NCBI RefSeq assembly: GCF_934330165.1
Contig: NZ_CAKRGI010000036.1
Span: forward strand, 1-19,653
Length of the DNA: 19,653 bases
DNA from: an uncultured Mediterraneibacter sp.
GTDB lineage: Bacteria; Bacillota; Clostridia; Lachnospirales; Lachnospiraceae
Direction: 5' to 3'
Shown here: in pieces, positions 7,827 to 14,580 of the stretch
How the letters are laid out: the number at the start of each line of letters is the position of its first letter
Numbering within the stretch: the stretch's first letter is position 1
Notes under the pieces: model-generated
The model's input: only the letters and a program-made list of their open reading frames with translations
What the model was told of the DNA's origin: nothing
Databases searched by the model: none
Program-made: the position numbers and the translations under genes

Positions 7827-8843
7827 TTATTCTTCCCCTGATTCATCCTCGTCATAATAGTCCTCATCATCTATTTCAGGATCTTCGTCATCCAAATAGT
7901 AATCTTCGTCTATTTCAGAGTCTGCGTCATCTAAATAGTAATCTTCGTCTATTTCAGGGGCTTCCTCATCCAAATAGTAATCTTCGTCTATTTCAGGGGC
8001 TTCCTCATCCAAATAGTAATCTTCGTCATCTTCTATTGTGGAATCTTCTTCATCAAAATAATACTCCTCTTCCTCCACTTCAGATGCGTCTTCCCTTTCC
8101 ATCTGGTCTTCTTCCACCATCTGGTCATCCTCTTCTACTTCCTCAATCCAGTTTCTTGCCCGTTCCACATCATTTTCTGTAGAATTATTTTCACGGATCT
8201 TTTCCGCTGTCTTCAGATTGCTCTTTTTCTGCTTACCCGATTCCATGAGCATCTGAATCCACACTCCGAGTACCGCTGCCACTATGCATAATACAATGTG
8301 GATCAATCTCATATTTACAGGAAGCAGATAATAAATACAGCTTCCTGTAACCATACCGCCAAAAATGGAAGTAACAAAAATCGTAACAATGCTTGAAAAC
8401 CAGATAAAGACTACTGCTACAAGCAGACCGACACCGATACAGACTCCCCACAGAATCACACTGTCCGGTTTCAGAAGATGAACTCCCACCAGTGCTGCCA
8501 TCAGCCAGCAGAACCAAAAACCGCCCACTTTTTTCTTCCATATACTTAACGCGGTCAGAATCACTCCCACTGCCAGTCCCGGAATCCATATGTAATCCAC
8601 AGTGAGTCCTGCAAAATATGCTGCTGCCGCTCCACCGACAGTTCCTGATACAAAGCCGAATATAACCGCCCACACTCTGACAAATTTCCACCCGGTCAGG
8701 CAGATCCCAATTCCTAACACGCCTAATACGATCAGCGAAACCAATTCTACCCAAGTCAGCACATGAGAGCTGTCATTAAACCCTGCCAGCAGCACATTAA
8801 AATCAAAATTTCCGATCGAATCCACAATCATTTTCATATTCAT
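7827..8843 (-). CDS. Multi-span membrane protein with repeated acidic tail
   Basis: A 338-residue protein of unassigned function. Residues about 31-200 hold six or seven hydrophobic segments rich in Gly, Ala and Val (for example 31-51, 55-75, 82-100, 107-123, 129-150, 153-173, 180-199), in a glycine-zipper style resembling the TM7S3/TM198-like (DUF4203) family; that match is by eye. A basic stretch (204-216, KQKKSNLKTAEK) follows the last segment, suggesting a cytoplasmic tail. Residues 230-338 are almost all Asp/Glu with paired Tyr, including four 13-residue repeats around DEDYYLDEEAPEI. The start at 8843 follows GGTGGAG; the ATG at 8837 has slightly better spacing and could be used instead. 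It is first in an operon with the PHP gene and is read from the promoter at 8920-8948. No homologue of known function is recognised. Confidence 0.85.
   Translation of the reverse strand: MNMKMIVDSIGNFDFNVLLAGFNDSSHVLTWVELVSLIVLGVLGIGICLTGWKFVRVWAVIFGFVSGTVGGAAAAYFAGLTVDYIWIPGLAVGVILTALSIWKKKVGGFWFCWLMAALVGVHLLKPDSVILWGVCIGVGLLVAVVFIWFSSIVTIFVTSIFGGMVTGSCIYYLLPVNMRLIHIVLCIVAAVLGVWIQMLMESGKQKKSNLKTAEKIRENNSTENDVERARNWIEEVEEDDQMVEEDQMEREDASEVEEEEYYFDEEDSTIEDDEDYYLDEEAPEIDEDYYLDEEAPEIDEDYYLDDADSEIDEDYYLDDEDPEIDDEDYYDEDESGEE
7871..8026. repeat. Four 39-bp in-frame tandem repeats
   Basis: Units start at 7871, 7910, 7949 and 7988 with an exact 39-base period; each begins CTATTTCAG and ends AAATAGTAATCTTCGT. 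The units at 7949 and 7988 are identical base for base, and the other two differ at a few positions. Each encodes 13 acidic residues of the membrane-protein tail. Identity of neighbouring units points to recent duplication by slippage, so copy number may differ among strains. Confidence 0.95.
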
Positions 8844-8919
8844 ATACTCCACCTTCGTTCTTCTGCGATTCTTTTCCCCTTTGTTACTTCTTCTGACCTG
8901 AAGACATTCCCTGTTATAT

Positions 8920-8948
8920 ATTTTAGCAATTTTCACATTATAATACAA
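8920..8948 (-). promoter_or_regulatory. Promoter of the membrane protein-PHP operon
   Basis: On the minus strand TTGTAT (8943-8948), a 17-base spacer, and TAAAAT (8920-8925) preceded by TGC, giving an extended -10. The leader to the ATG at 8843 is about 70 bases. It is divergent from the asnA promoter. Confidence 0.65.
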
Positions 8949-8953
8949 GATAA

Positions 8954-8982
8954 TTGACTTATAATATCTCTCCCATTAAAAT
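8954..8982 (+). promoter_or_regulatory. Promoter of asnA
   Basis: On the plus strand TTGACT (8954-8959), a 17-base spacer, and TAAAAT (8977-8982). The start would be near 8989, giving a leader of about 49 bases, too short for a T-box. A second TTGACA at 8997-9002 pairs with TATAAA at 9021, but that would place the start inside the ribosome site and is less likely. Confidence 0.65.
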
Positions 8983-9037
8983 AAAGAGGAATGCTGTTGA
9001 CAATCACAGACATTGAATCATATAAAGGAGAAATCAT

Positions 9038-10048
9038 ATGGAACAGTTAAAGATTCCTGAAGGCTATACTTCTCCGCTCACGATCCGTGAAACGGAAGTT
9101 GCCATCAAGGAAGTAAAAGATCATTTTGAACGTGCACTTGCAAAGAACCTGCATCTGACCCGCGTTTCCGCTCCTCTTTTCGTCCGTCCTGAATCCGGGC
9201 TGAACGATAACTTAAATGGAGTGGAACGTCCGGTTTCTTTTGGAATTAAAGAGCAGAACGATGCTGCAGCAGAGATCGTCCATTCTCTTGCAAAATGGAA
9301 AAGATATGCACTGAAGCATTATGGATTCCACTCAGGAGAAGGGCTCTATACTGATATGAGTGCCATCCGCAGAGACGAGGATACCGACAACATCCATTCT
9401 CTCTATGTAGACCAGTGGGACTGGGAGAAAGTTATCTCCAAGGAAGAACGCAACATGGAAACCCTGGAGTATACCGTCCGCAAGGTTTATGCGGCACTGA
9501 AGGATACAGAAGACTACATATCCAGAAGATACAATTACATCGAACCTCTTCTTCCTGATGATATTTTCTTCATCACCTCTCAGGAATTAGAAGATCTTTA
9601 TCCTGCTCTTTCCACAAAAGAACGTGAGACAAAGATTGCCAAAGAAAAGGGAGCAGTATTCATTTCTAAGATTGGCGGACTTCTTGCATCCGGTGAGAAG
9701 CACGACGGACGTGCACCGGACTATGATGACTGGGAATTAAACGGAGATATCATCGTTTACTATCCGGTTCTCGACATGGGACTGGAACTTTCCTCTATGG
9801 GAATCCGTGTGGATGAAATTTCCCTTAAAAACCAGTTAAAAGAAGCCGGATGTGAAGAACGTGCTGAACTGCCATTCCAGAAGGCTCTGTTGAACGGTGA
9901 ACTGCCTTATACTGTAGGCGGTGGAATCGGTCAGTCACGTATCTGTATGTATTATCTGAGAAAAGCTCATATCGGAGAAGTCCAGTCTTCTCTTTGGCCG
10001 GATGACGTGGCAGAAAAAGCCGCTGCCGGCGGAATTCAGCTTTTATAA
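9038..10048 (+). CDS. asnA: Aspartate-ammonia ligase (asparagine synthetase A)
   Basis: A 336-residue cytoplasmic enzyme making asparagine from aspartate, ammonia and ATP through an aspartyl-AMP intermediate. It shows the class II aminoacyl-tRNA-synthetase-like fold of Asn[21 protein letters not shown] near residue 41-60, [17 protein letters not shown] and [21 protein letters not shown] in the middle, [13 protein letters not shown], and the C-terminal [21 protein letters not shown]. The length matches the family (about 330). The ATG has AAAGGAG eight bases upstream. It is a single gene with its own promoter at 8954-8982 and ends before the hairpin 10110-10170. Asparagine control is common in the family, but no T-box or other leader element is seen. 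Confidence 0.97.
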   Translation: MEQLKIPEGYTSPLTIRETEVAIKEVKDHFERALAKNLHLTRVSAPLFVRPESGLNDNLNGVERPVSFGIKEQNDAAAEIVHSLAKWKRYALKHYGFHSGEGLYTDMSAIRRDEDTDNIHSLYVDQWDWEKVISKEERNMETLEYTVRKVYAALKDTEDYISRRYNYIEPLLPDDIFFITSQELEDLYPALSTKERETKIAKEKGAVFISKIGGLLASGEKHDGRAPDYDDWELNGDIIVYYPVLDMGLELSSMGIRVDEISLKNQLKEAGCEERAELPFQKALLNGELPYTVGGGIGQSRICMYYLRKAHIGEVQSSLWPDDVAEKAAAGGIQLL

Positions 10049-10109
10049 AGCAGGTGCAACTTTCACCCATTAAAATCGGCAATGTATCTTTTTGTCGTAT
10101 ACCTGGCAA

Positions 10110-10170
10110 AAAGCCGGGAACAGATCTACACTCTGTACTTCAGAGTGTCTCTGTTCCCGGCTTTCTCTTT
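10110..10170. terminator. Bidirectional terminator between asnA and the C39-like gene
   Basis: A long hairpin: an outer stem AAAGCCGGGAACAGA pairs with its complement up to 10164, a small internal loop follows, then ACACTCTG with CAGAGTGT around a 5-base apex. On the plus strand it is followed by CTCTTTTC. On the minus strand it ends GGCTTTTTGCC. It serves both convergent transcripts. Confidence 0.85.
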
Positions 10171-10253
10171 TCTGCCAGATTTTCAGAACCTTTCACGACA
10201 CGATCCATTTTCTTCGCTTATCTGGTATTCACATTCTCAATACACACATTCTT

Positions 10254-10931
10254 TTACCGACTCTTTTCGCAGTCATTTTCCAGGATCTCCACAACTGTAA
10301 CTGCCTGCATATGCTGTGCCTGATGCCGATTCTCCACAAGAGCCTTTGGATAACCGATCACACCATGACCATCATACGGATCATTAAAGTAATAATTTCC
10401 CTCATCCGCTCCGACCAACAGCATACAATGCTCATTGGACATCCACGTAAATGTCTCCCCCGTCTCTTTCAGCTTCCAGACTGGCCCGGTCTTCGGTTCA
10501 CGCATATTGATACATGCCCAGAAAATGACCGGCATTCCTTTGCTGACATATTGCTCTACAAGCTGCTCTGCTGTCTTTCCCGATTCATCAATCGCACGAT
10601 AACGAATATTTTTCTCTATTTCTGTCTGCTGCTGCTTTTCATCCACTGCTTTCGCTTCAAAAATCCGGTTTAAAGACTCCACGATAACTGGAGCATAGCA
10701 TCCATAGGATTCCACATCATAGGGACTTCCGCAAAAATAGTGTCGCGGATCCGGCCCATAAAGATCACCCTTTCGTTCTTCAAATGAATCCTGCTTCAGA
10801 TAATCCCGGATAAACTCATCCACACTCACCCTGTAGCCAAGATACTGCAAAAGCATTACTGTCGATACGCTTTCACATCCCGTGGGATAATAAATGCTCT
10901 GATCAAGGTATGGTACTTCAATCTTTATCAT
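10254..10931 (-). CDS. C39-like papain-fold cysteine peptidase, no signal peptide
   Basis: A 225-residue protein matching the Peptidase_C39_2 style. Cys19 sits in YYPTGCESVSTVMLLQYLGY (residues 14-33), His168 in SNEHCMLLVGAD and Asp184 in YYFNDPYDG, making the Cys-His-Asp set. No signal peptide or membrane segment is present, so it should be cytoplasmic, unless exported in another way. It is not fused to an ABC transporter and no bacteriocin precursor is nearby, so a leader-peptide processing role is unsupported. The ATG at 10931 comes one base after the stop of the NhaC gene (TAA-G-ATG), with only a weak upstream AGGCAGG, so translation is probably coupled. Substrate and link to ion transport are unknown. 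Confidence 0.82.
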   Translation of the reverse strand: MIKIEVPYLDQSIYYPTGCESVSTVMLLQYLGYRVSVDEFIRDYLKQDSFEERKGDLYGPDPRHYFCGSPYDVESYGCYAPVIVESLNRIFEAKAVDEKQQQTEIEKNIRYRAIDESGKTAEQLVEQYVSKGMPVIFWACINMREPKTGPVWKLKETGETFTWMSNEHCMLLVGADEGNYYFNDPYDGHGVIGYPKALVENRHQAQHMQAVTVVEILENDCEKSR

Positions 10932-10932
10932 C

Positions 10933-12450
10933 TTATACTGCCTGCCTTTTAGAAAGAACAATCTTCATTCCCATCAGGATTGCCAGAAGAATCAGCAGAC
11001 TGATTCCCAGTGTCAGCCACCACATTTTCGTAAGTGCCGCAATAATATATCCAATCATACATACACCTGCCACAATCACCGCATACTGCATCTGTGTGGA
11101 TACATGGTTCAGATGATTACTCTGAGCTCCTGCGGAAGACATAACCGTTGTATCCGAGATCGGTGAAATATGATCCCCGCACACTGCACCCGCAAGAACC
11201 GCTGATACAGAAATAATCATCATCTCCAGACTGGTATTTCCTGCAAACATTCCTGTTGCGATCGGAACAAGGATCGCAAATGTCCCCCAGGAGGTACCTG
11301 TTGAAAAAGACAGGAAAATTGCAACCGCAAATAATACTACCGGAATAAAAATGCTTGCTGAAGCATTCTCTCCCACGATACCGCCTACAAATTCAGCCAG
11401 TCCCATTGCATCACCGATTCCTTTCAGTGACCAGGCAAAGATCAGGATCGTAATCGCCGGGATCATCAGCTTAAAGCCTTCTACCAGGCTTTCCATAAAA
11501 CCTTTAAAATCCACAACTTTTCTCGGAAGATACAGGAGCATCATAAAGAAGATCGTCACCATTGTTGCAAAAATCAGACTAGTTTCTGCATCACAGCCGG
11601 AAAATGCAGTGATAATGTCCTTCGCTCCGCCAAGATAACCGGTATAGATCATCGCTCCGACCGCAGAAACGATCAGCACCGCAACCGGAAGTACTAAATC
11701 CATCACTTTACCGCCCGGGTTCACTTCATCCTCAGACACCTGCTCAAATTCATCACCGCCACTGGTAAATAAGTCACCTTTCGCCGCATTGTCTTCATGC
11801 TTTTTCATCAGTCCGAAATCAAATCCCGTAAAGCAGATAAAAAATACCATCACCAGTGTAAGGATTGCATACAGGTTATACGGGATCGTACGCAGGAACA
11901 ACTGAAAACCGCTGATTCCTGCATCTGCAGGCACATACGAGTTCACTGCCGCAGCCCAGCTTGAGATCGGTGCAATAATGCACACAGGAGCTGCTGTCGC
12001 ATCAATGATATACGCAAGTTTTGCTCTCGAAACTTTCTGCTGATCTGTGACCGGACGCATTACCGATCCGACTGTCAGACAGTTAAAATAGTCATCTACA
12101 AAAATCAGGACACCCAGTCCCATCGTCGCAAGTAATGCACTCCGCTTGGTTCTGATCTTTGTTCCTGCCCATTTTCCATAAGCAGCAGAACCTCCAGATT
12201 TTGCCATCAGTACAATGATCATTCCCAACAGTACATCAAAAATAAGAATATTCAGATTCATACTGTTCTTCATGATCTCAAAAAAATTAACAAATGAATC
12301 CCACGGGTGGAATCCACTGTAAAGGAGTGCTCCTACAGCTACTCCGATAAATAAGGAGCTATACACCTCCTTTGTGATAAACGCAAGTATAATTGCGAGA
12401 AGCGGTGGAATCAAAGCCCACCATGTTCCAATAAACATAGACCCGTCCAT
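10933..12450 (-). CDS. NhaC-family Na+/H+ antiporter
   Basis: A 505-residue cytoplasmic-membrane exchanger of the NhaC family, with about a dozen hydrophobic segments. Conserved features are LIFVDDYFNCLTVGSVMRPV near 115-134, IDATAAPVCIIAPISSWAA near 149-167, FSTGTSWGTFAILVPIATGM near 400, and GDHISPISDTTVMSSAGAQ near 440. A soluble acidic loop (KKHEDNAAKGDLFTSGGDEF, about 216-235) separates the halves. Related proteins exchange Na+ for H+ or, in some cases, malate/lactate or other organic substrates, so the exact ion pair is open. The ATG at 12450 has TGGAG eight bases upstream. Its promoter is at 12501-12528, with an inverted repeat over the -10. The C39-like peptidase gene follows one base after the stop. 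Confidence 0.92.
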   Translation of the reverse strand: MDGSMFIGTWWALIPPLLAIILAFITKEVYSSLFIGVAVGALLYSGFHPWDSFVNFFEIMKNSMNLNILIFDVLLGMIIVLMAKSGGSAAYGKWAGTKIRTKRSALLATMGLGVLIFVDDYFNCLTVGSVMRPVTDQQKVSRAKLAYIIDATAAPVCIIAPISSWAAAVNSYVPADAGISGFQLFLRTIPYNLYAILTLVMVFFICFTGFDFGLMKKHEDNAAKGDLFTSGGDEFEQVSEDEVNPGGKVMDLVLPVAVLIVSAVGAMIYTGYLGGAKDIITAFSGCDAETSLIFATMVTIFFMMLLYLPRKVVDFKGFMESLVEGFKLMIPAITILIFAWSLKGIGDAMGLAEFVGGIVGENASASIFIPVVLFAVAIFLSFSTGTSWGTFAILVPIATGMFAGNTSLEMMIISVSAVLAGAVCGDHISPISDTTVMSSAGAQSNHLNHVSTQMQYAVIVAGVCMIGYIIAALTKMWWLTLGISLLILLAILMGMKIVLSKRQAV

Positions 12451-12484
12451 TTATTTTACTCCATTCCTTTCATTTGCATCTCTT

Positions 12485-12512
12485 TCATTCTATAGGAAGC
12501 TTTATAGAATGA
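12485..12512. promoter_or_regulatory. 10-bp inverted repeat over the nhaC -10, candidate operator
   Basis: TCATTCTATA (12485-12494) and TATAGAATGA (12503-12512) are perfect complements around GGAAGCTT. On the minus strand one arm contains the -10 TATAAA of the antiporter promoter and the other lies at the expected start site. No U run follows on either strand, so it is more likely a protein-binding site than a terminator. The regulator is unknown. Confidence 0.45.
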
Positions 12513-12528
12513 CAAGCCTTTTCTGCAA
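12501..12528 (-). promoter_or_regulatory. Possible promoter of the NhaC-peptidase operon
   Basis: On the minus strand TTGCAG (12523-12528), a 16-base spacer, and TATAAA (12501-12506). The -35 is part of another small hairpin, TTCTGCAA-CAAGCC-TTGCAGAA (12521-12542). Confidence 0.45.
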
Positions 12529-12562
12529 CAAGCCTTGCAGAAGTACAACGCTTTTCTCTTTT

Positions 12563-13225
12563 TCACATTTCAGATGCCCTGCTCCAGAACTCATTGAAAT
12601 TCAGCAGATCCGGCAGATAAATATCCGCATGATTCCAGATCTGTCCCAGATTTTTGTCGTTCGCCTTATCATAGACTGCGACCGTCTTAAATCCTGCACT
12701 CTTTGCCGTTCTGATCGCATGCCATGCATCCTCAAAGACCCAGGTCTGCCCCGGATCTGTATCCAGTTGAAGTGCCGCTGCGAAATACAGATCCGGCTGA
12801 TTCTTTCCACTTCCTATCTCTGAAGCCGTAAAGATTCCTTCAAAATAAGAAAAAACTTTCAGCCTTTTCAATGCTGCCTCTGCATTCTTCCGGTCACCGG
12901 ATGTGGCGATCACCATCGGGATCTTCCGTTCTTGCAATTCTTGCAGATATTCACGTACGCCCTCTTTCAGAGGTACTTTTTCCACATAAAACTGCTCTAC
13001 TTCCTTTACAATCCCCCTCATAACCTCTTCCACGGTCTTTTTCAGTCCGTAATGGGAAATCAGATACTCCGCTGCTTCTTTCAGACTCATTTCATATAGA
13101 ATCTCACTTAAATCTTTTTCTGCCTGGATCCCGAATTTCTGTAAATAGAGTTCTCCGAGATTCTCCCATACAGGCATAGAGTTCAGAAGAACTCCATCTA
13201 CATCAAATATAACACCTTTTACCAT
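12563..13225 (-). CDS. HAD-superfamily hydrolase, beta-phosphoglucomutase-like
   Basis: A 220-residue cytoplasmic phosphatase or phosphomutase of HAD subfamily IA. Motif I is VIFDVDGVLLNS with nucleophile Asp8 and acid/base Asp10; motif II is IATSGD with Ser109; motif III is Lys141 in GKNQPDLYFAA; motif IV is FEDAWHAI with Glu165/Asp166. The helical cap lies between residues about 15 and 85. The KNQPDLYFAA version of the usual KPxPDxFL segment fits the beta-phosphoglucomutase/sugar-phosphatase branch, but the substrate cannot be named. The ATG at 13225 overlaps the stop of an upstream 42-residue ORF (TTATGGTAA), and AGGAAGAG precedes it. The NhaC gene follows 112 bases later with its own promoter. 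Confidence 0.9.
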   Translation of the reverse strand: MVKGVIFDVDGVLLNSMPVWENLGELYLQKFGIQAEKDLSEILYEMSLKEAAEYLISHYGLKKTVEEVMRGIVKEVEQFYVEKVPLKEGVREYLQELQERKIPMVIATSGDRKNAEAALKRLKVFSYFEGIFTASEIGSGKNQPDLYFAAALQLDTDPGQTWVFEDAWHAIRTAKSAGFKTVAVYDKANDKNLGQIWNHADIYLPDLLNFNEFWSRASEM

Positions 13226-13347
13226 AACTCTTCCTGCCCCTTTATATCGTATATATAATCGCGGAAATAATTTTTGATATCTTCCGGCATAAATACTTGC
13301 TGTTCAGAATCATACCATAATTTTGTTTTTTTATAAAGAGATATCAT
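13219..13347 (-). CDS. Small ORF (42 aa) overlapping the HAD gene start
   Basis: An unassigned 42-residue frame read just before the HAD phosphatase gene. It contains KLWYDSEQQVFMPEDI and then NYFRDYIYDI, ending QEELW. The composition is that of a folded, charged and aromatic-rich small protein rather than random sequence. Its ATG at 13347 has GAG eight bases and GGA two bases upstream (a weak site). Its stop overlaps the HAD ATG by a few bases in the arrangement TTATGGTAA, which is typical of translationally coupled genes. No signal peptide or membrane segment is visible. It may be a real small protein or a coupling leader for the HAD gene. The function is unknown. Confidence 0.55.
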   Translation of the reverse strand: MISLYKKTKLWYDSEQQVFMPEDIKNYFRDYIYDIKGQEELW

Positions 13348-13370
13348 TTCCAATTCTCATTCAGATGTGC

Positions 13371-13376
13371 TATAGT
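13371..13376 (+). promoter_or_regulatory. Possible extended -10 promoter of yeiH
   Basis: TATAGT (13371-13376) preceded by TGC, an extended -10; no good -35 is seen (TTCCAA near 13348). The start would be near 13383, directly at the palindrome 13386-13400, leaving a leader of about 80 bases. Confidence 0.4.
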
Positions 13377-13385
13377 AATTGCTGG

Positions 13386-13400
13386 CTACAGTATCTGTAG
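13386..13400. promoter_or_regulatory. Perfect palindrome CTACAG-TAT-CTGTAG, candidate operator
   Basis: A 15-base perfect inverted repeat with a 3-base centre, lying just downstream of the possible -10 of yeiH, where a repressor would block initiation. It is in the shared region between the divergent yeiH and small ORF/HAD genes. No local regulator gene is seen. Confidence 0.4.
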
Positions 13401-13464
13401 ACAGGAATCTATCGTTATCGCTGACTGAAGATTTTTATTACATGAAGCACAGGAGGAATATTTT

Positions 13465-14472
13465 ATGAACTTTTTCAAGAAAAATGGTGCAGGCCTGCTT
13501 TTATGCCTGCTGATCGCCATTCCATCATGGCTGCTCGGAAAGGCTGTCCCCGTTGTCGGCGGTCCGGTCTTTTCTATTCTGATCGGTATGATCGTTACCC
13601 TGATCCTGACCGATAAAACTGTCTTTACACCGGGAATTAATTTTACATCCAAAAAGATCCTGCAGACAGCCGTTGTATTTCTTGGATTTGGAATGAATCT
13701 CACAGAAATTCTGGCAAAAGGAAAGCAGTCTCTCCCGATCATTCTTTCCACCATCACTACATCACTGGTAATTGCGTTTATTATGTATAAGATATTGCAC
13801 ATCAATTCCAACAGTGCAGTTCTGGTCGGTGTCGGTTCGTCTATCTGCGGAGGAAGTGCCATTGCAGCTACTGCACCTGTCATCGGTGCCGATGATGAAG
13901 AGATTGCCCAGTCTATCTCCGTTATTTTCCTGTTCAACGTCATTGCCGCACTTGTCTTTCCTTCACTTGGAGCTGCCCTTGGTCTGACAAATGAAGGATT
14001 TGGATTATTTGCAGGAACTGCGATCAATGATACCTCTTCTGTCACTGCCGCTGCTACCGCCTGGGACGGAATCCATGCAAGCAATACACTGGAAGCTGCT
14101 GCAATCGTAAAAATGACAAGAACACTTGCGATCATCCCGATCACATTAGTCCTTGCCATTTACAAAAGCCGGAAATCCAAAAATACCGAAGGATCTTCTT
14201 TCAGCTTGAAACGTGCTTTTCCGATGTTTGTACTGTTTTTCATTCTTGCATCGGTTGTCACAACCGTCTTTCGTCTTCCGGTCGGTGTAACCGCCCCATT
14301 GAAAGAACTGAGCAAATTTCTGATCATCATGGCAATGGCTGCCATCGGTCTGAATACTAATATTATAAAACTCATCAGGACCGGAACCAAACCGATTCTC
14401 ACAGGATTCTGCTGTTGGATCGGCATTGCTTTTGTCAGTCTCCTGATGCAGCACATTCTCGGTATCTGGTAG
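13465..14472 (+). CDS. yeiH: YeiH-family (putative sulfate exporter) membrane protein
   Basis: A 335-residue integral membrane protein of the UPF0324/YeiH family (Cons_hypoth698), annotated by convention as a putative sulfate exporter, though transport has rarely been tested. About ten hydrophobic segments are visible, beginning [15 protein letters not shown] at residues 11-25. Family signatures include [13 protein letters not shown] near 73-85, [20 protein letters not shown] near 121-140, [14 protein letters not shown] near 188-201 and the C-terminal [10 protein letters not shown]. The length is typical. AGGAGG lies ten bases before the ATG at 13465. In enterobacteria the gene pairs with a LysR regulator; none is here. 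It is a single gene ending at the hairpin 14497-14561. Confidence 0.92.
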   Translation: MNFFKKNGAGLLLCLLIAIPSWLLGKAVPVVGGPVFSILIGMIVTLILTDKTVFTPGINFTSKKILQTAVVFLGFGMNLTEILAKGKQSLPIILSTITTSLVIAFIMYKILHINSNSAVLVGVGSSICGGSAIAATAPVIGADDEEIAQSISVIFLFNVIAALVFPSLGAALGLTNEGFGLFAGTAINDTSSVTAAATAWDGIHASNTLEAAAIVKMTRTLAIIPITLVLAIYKSRKSKNTEGSSFSLKRAFPMFVLFFILASVVTTVFRLPVGVTAPLKELSKFLIIMAMAAIGLNTNIIKLIRTGTKPILTGFCCWIGIAFVSLLMQHILGIW

Positions 14473-14496
14473 AATTTAACTATCTGACGGGATTTA

Positions 14497-14561
14497 AAAA
14501 GTGCCACTTTCTTTTCCGGAGGATCATCCTCTGTGGATCAGAAAGTGACACTTTTCTTTTT
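14497..14561. terminator. Bidirectional terminator between yeiH and the aminotransferase
   Basis: AAAAGTG-C-CACTTTCT pairs with AGAAAGTG-A-CACTTTT (one mismatch), enclosing a smaller GAGGA/TCCTC hairpin. The plus strand continues CTTTTTC and the minus strand ends CACTTTTTAAA, so both convergent transcripts can end here. Confidence 0.85.
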
Positions 14562-14580
14562 CTTATCTGTTCTGCTTCAA

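Noticed and set aside
7871..8026. Regular 39-base periodicity as a CRISPR array
   Set aside because: Units are contiguous and in frame with no unique spacers; they encode protein repeats.
7745..8182. Plus-strand frame with HPNSNLRLFQ-like repeats
   Set aside because: It is the antisense shadow of the acidic repeats in the minus-strand membrane protein.
8983..9037. T-box or other riboswitch in the asnA leader
   Set aside because: The leader is about 49 bases, with no specifier stem or T-box motif.
10254..10931. C39 peptidase as a bacteriocin-processing gene
   Set aside because: No ABC transporter fusion, no double-glycine precursor and no immunity gene nearby.
13386..14159. Long minus-strand frame opposite yeiH
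   Set aside because: Shadow of the clear YeiH coding frame; no ribosome site and no family features.
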